Source: Candidatus Aenigmatarchaeota archaeon (GTDB lineage Archaea; Aenigmatarchaeota; Aenigmatarchaeia; QMZP01). From it: 5,682 nt of DNA. The DNA is taken from NCBI GenBank assembly GCA_020343575.1, contig CP070801.1, positions 377,917 through 383,598 on the forward strand. Reading direction: 5' to 3'. The position numbers were made by a program, and so were the translations under genes. Numbering within the stretch: position 1 is the stretch's first letter; every line of letters begins with the position of its first letter. The notes under the pieces are model-generated. The model saw only the letters and a list, made by a program, of their open reading frames with translations, was not told the DNA's origin and did no database searches. Of this stretch, positions 4,216 to 5,682 are shown piece after piece.

Positions 4216-5682
4216 TTACGGCAATATTCCTCCTCCTGTCCACCTGCATTCGAAGTCGCTGTTCCATATGCAGGTTGTTGCTGGTGAATACTGGTCTTCT
4301 ACATCCATTTCCAGCCAGTATCCACGACCCGCGTACATCCTGTCAAGGAACTGTTGGAAGCCCTGGTCAGCGCAGGTGTTGAGACCAATCCAGAACGTTG
4401 TGTGGTTCCCGCAGTTTATGTAGCTCCATAATGAGCTCCATCTCGGGTATCCTTCCTGTGTGTCCACCAGCGAGTTCAGTGAGCAGTATACTTTGTCTCC
4501 GTATATGTACCTGTCTGGGAATACGAACGCGTCTCCACACACGAAGTTCGCATCACTCCAGTTGTATGTCAACCAGCTGGTTCCATAGTAACCTATCAGG
4601 TTCCATCCCTTGACCAAGTGCCTGCTTGGTGGTAACTTTATCGGAGCAAACAGGCTACCGCCAATTACCAACCATTCCGAGGCCCACTCCTTCTCTTCAG
4701 TCTCTTCCAGGGTTTCGAGTACCCAGTATCCCCATCCTGGGTCTATGCTGTTCAGGGTGTTTGTGTATGGTCCTGGTCCCCAGACATACCACTGCTCTGT
4801 CTCTCCGTCATACGTCCAGACCGCTTCAACTCCTGGTGTGTTGTTGAACACCTCTTCCGGAGCATTGTTCAGAAGGACGAACGGTACAGAAATTAGGTTC
4901 CACTTCCTGTACAATGGAATCTCAAATTTCGTCCCTTCTACCTTGAAGTTTTCGATATCATGAGTACTATTATTGCAGAAATCTGTGCAATAAACCTCCA
5001 AGGTATGGTTGCACTCTTCAGGGAAATAGATAGTTACAGGCGAATCGCTCGTATGCCACTCCTTCCAGTCTCCGTCTAATGCGTATCTCCATTTGACCTT
5101 TGCTCCCTCCTCACAACTCAGGGTTATGGGCGTTGTCATCGTTATTTTCCATTCACACCATTCTTCTGGTGAACATTCGACCTTCGGGTCACCTACTTCT
5201 TTAACAGGAGCCGAAATGTTAGGAATGAATGTCTCGCATTCATCTTCTCCTGGACCTGCAGTAGGAACGCAGGCCAGTTCATCGTAATCACAAATCATGT
5301 GGTAACAATCATAGTCGTATTCGCAGGGATCTCCTATTACGTCTATTGGTACCTCTTCGCACATGAATGTATCGTAGTTGCAGATATCGTGTACGCAGTC
5401 AACATAGTAGTCTGAACATGGTATTCCTGGTGTGCCTTGGATGACCTGTTCGCATATCTCTAGATTGAAGTTGCATATGTAGTCGTAACAGTCATCATCG
5501 TATAGACACGATTCTCCTTGCTCGTATATAGGAGCTTGGTCACACGTGAATGTATCGTAGTTGCAGATGTAGTGGTAACAGTCATAGTCGTATTCGCAGG
5601 GATCTCCTATTACATCTATTGGTACCTCGTCGCAGGTGAATGTATTGTAATTGCAGATATCGTGTACGCAGTCAACATAGTA
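4216..5682 (-). CDS. Large secreted Cys/Tyr-rich repeat protein with Ig-like and twin WNLI-GYW modules (5' end outside window)
   Basis: The frame is open from the right edge to TAA at 4216, giving 488 visible residues (numbered from the edge). The first ATG inside (5364) falls within a repeat, so it is not the real start. Residues 1-149 are five Cys repeats of about 30 residues, pattern C-x5-C-x4-C-x6-C-x11. Residues 150-247 are an Ig-like domain (KWRYALDGDWKEW; TIYFPEECNHTLEVYCTDFC) like those common in archaeal surface proteins. Two modules follow, each starting WNLI (261-264, 360-363) and ending GYW (318-320, 454-456). This type is widespread in archaeal exoproteins with unknown ligand. 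Sequons NxS/T at 155, 225, 237, 238, 280 and 374 fit N-glycosylation. The protein ends WTGGGILP with no membrane helix, unlike its two neighbours. It is therefore secreted, retained by other contacts, or anchored through its missing N-terminus. No catalytic motif is visible. Confidence 0.88.
   Translation of the reverse strand, partial: YYVDCVHDICNYNTFTCDEVPIDVIGDPCEYDYDCYHYICNYDTFTCDQAPIYEQGESCLYDDDCYDYICNFNLEICEQVIQGTPGIPCSDYYVDCVHDICNYDTFMCEEVPIDVIGDPCEYDYDCYHMICDYDELACVPTAGPGEDECETFIPNISAPVKEVGDPKVECSPEEWCEWKITMTTPITLSCEEGAKVKWRYALDGDWKEWHTSDSPVTIYFPEECNHTLEVYCTDFCNNSTHDIENFKVEGTKFEIPLYRKWNLISVPFVLLNNAPEEVFNNTPGVEAVWTYDGETEQWYVWGPGPYTNTLNSIDPGWGYWVLETLEETEEKEWASEWLVIGGSLFAPIKLPPSRHLVKGWNLIGYYGTSWLTYNWSDANFVCGDAFVFPDRYIYGDKVYCSLNSLVDTQEGYPRWSSLWSYINCGNHTTFWIGLNTCADQGFQQFLDRMYAGRGYWLEMDVEDQYSPATTCIWNSDFECRWTGGGILP
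5239..5682 (-). repeat. Tandem 87-93 base coding repeats (five units, the first cut by the window edge)
   Basis: Units are 5599-5682 (partial), 5509-5598, 5419-5508, 5326-5418 and 5239-5325. Each complete unit encodes four cysteines: C, five or six residues, C-x4-C-x6-C, ten or eleven residues. A typical unit reads CEYDYDCYHYICNYDTFTC followed by a Pro/Gly-containing link. Tyr, Asp and Ile-Cys-Asn positions are conserved. Unit lengths are all multiples of three bases, so the array stays in frame. More units probably lie beyond the edge. Confidence 0.9.
5301..5682 (-). repeat. 273-base higher-order direct repeat
   Basis: Bases 5301-5409 and 5574-5682 match at a spacing of exactly 273 bases, with seven mismatches counted by eye over about 109 bases. 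This equals three protein repeats (90+90+93 bases): units 1 and 4 match, units 2 and 5 match over their first half, and unit 3 is distinct. The second copy reaches the window edge, so its full extent is unknown. Confidence 0.85.

Noticed and set aside
4157..5287. Plus-strand open frames opposite the repeat protein gene
   Set aside because: They are antisense shadows; the minus frame has WNLI/GYW modules, sequons and Cys repeats that explain the sequence.
5239..5682. CRISPR array
   Set aside because: The repetition is periodic at 90 bases but the whole stretch, including the segments between matches, is one open frame with conserved Cys; there is no short identical repeat with unique spacers.

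Overview
The window looks archaeal. Supported starts have TATA-like boxes (ATTTAAAT or TTTATAAAA) at archaeal distances. One start looks leaderless and others have GGAGGT or GGTGA ribosome sites. The proteins are of types common in uncultured archaea such as DPANN lineages: TSP1-like CxxxWxCTxW modules, MopI-like DNDCDG repeats, DUF5667, WNLI...GYW modules and an apparent matrixin precursor. I cannot name a phylum from this stretch.

Layout, left to right. (1) 1-428, minus: N-terminal part of a secreted protein whose last visible residues resemble the start of an archaeal matrixin-type metalloprotease domain; it runs off the left edge. (2) 496-1056, plus: a small membrane-anchored DUF5667-like protein, divergent from gene 1 across a 67-base spacer with one palindromic TATA-like box. 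(3) 1155-3302, minus, convergent with gene 2: a 715-residue surface protein with a signal peptide, a VWA domain with an intact DxSxS metal site, a beta-rich segment, a MopI-like Asp/Cys repeat stalk, a TSP1-like module, a Cys-rich knot and a C-terminal membrane anchor. (4) 3364-4158, minus: a 264-residue surface protein with a signal peptide, a PEGA/Ig-like domain, an 11-glycine linker and the same TSP1-like, Cys-knot and anchor ending as gene 3. (5) 4216-5682, minus: a large secreted protein open at the right edge. It has at least five tandem Cys/Tyr/Asp-rich repeats of about 30 residues, an Ig-like domain and two WNLI...GYW modules, with no C-terminal membrane anchor.

All five products are predicted or inferred to be exported or membrane-anchored. 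The three right-hand genes run in one direction, but the gaps between them hold TATA-like boxes, so they may be separate units rather than one operon. The window reads as a cell-surface locus: an adhesion-type VWA protein on a probable calcium-stiffened stalk, a smaller protein with the same anchor cassette, a long repeat-bearing exoprotein, and possibly a protease. That they work together is inferred from proximity and shared modules. The least expected structure is the higher-order repeat at the right edge, which continues well beyond the first internal ATG of its gene.
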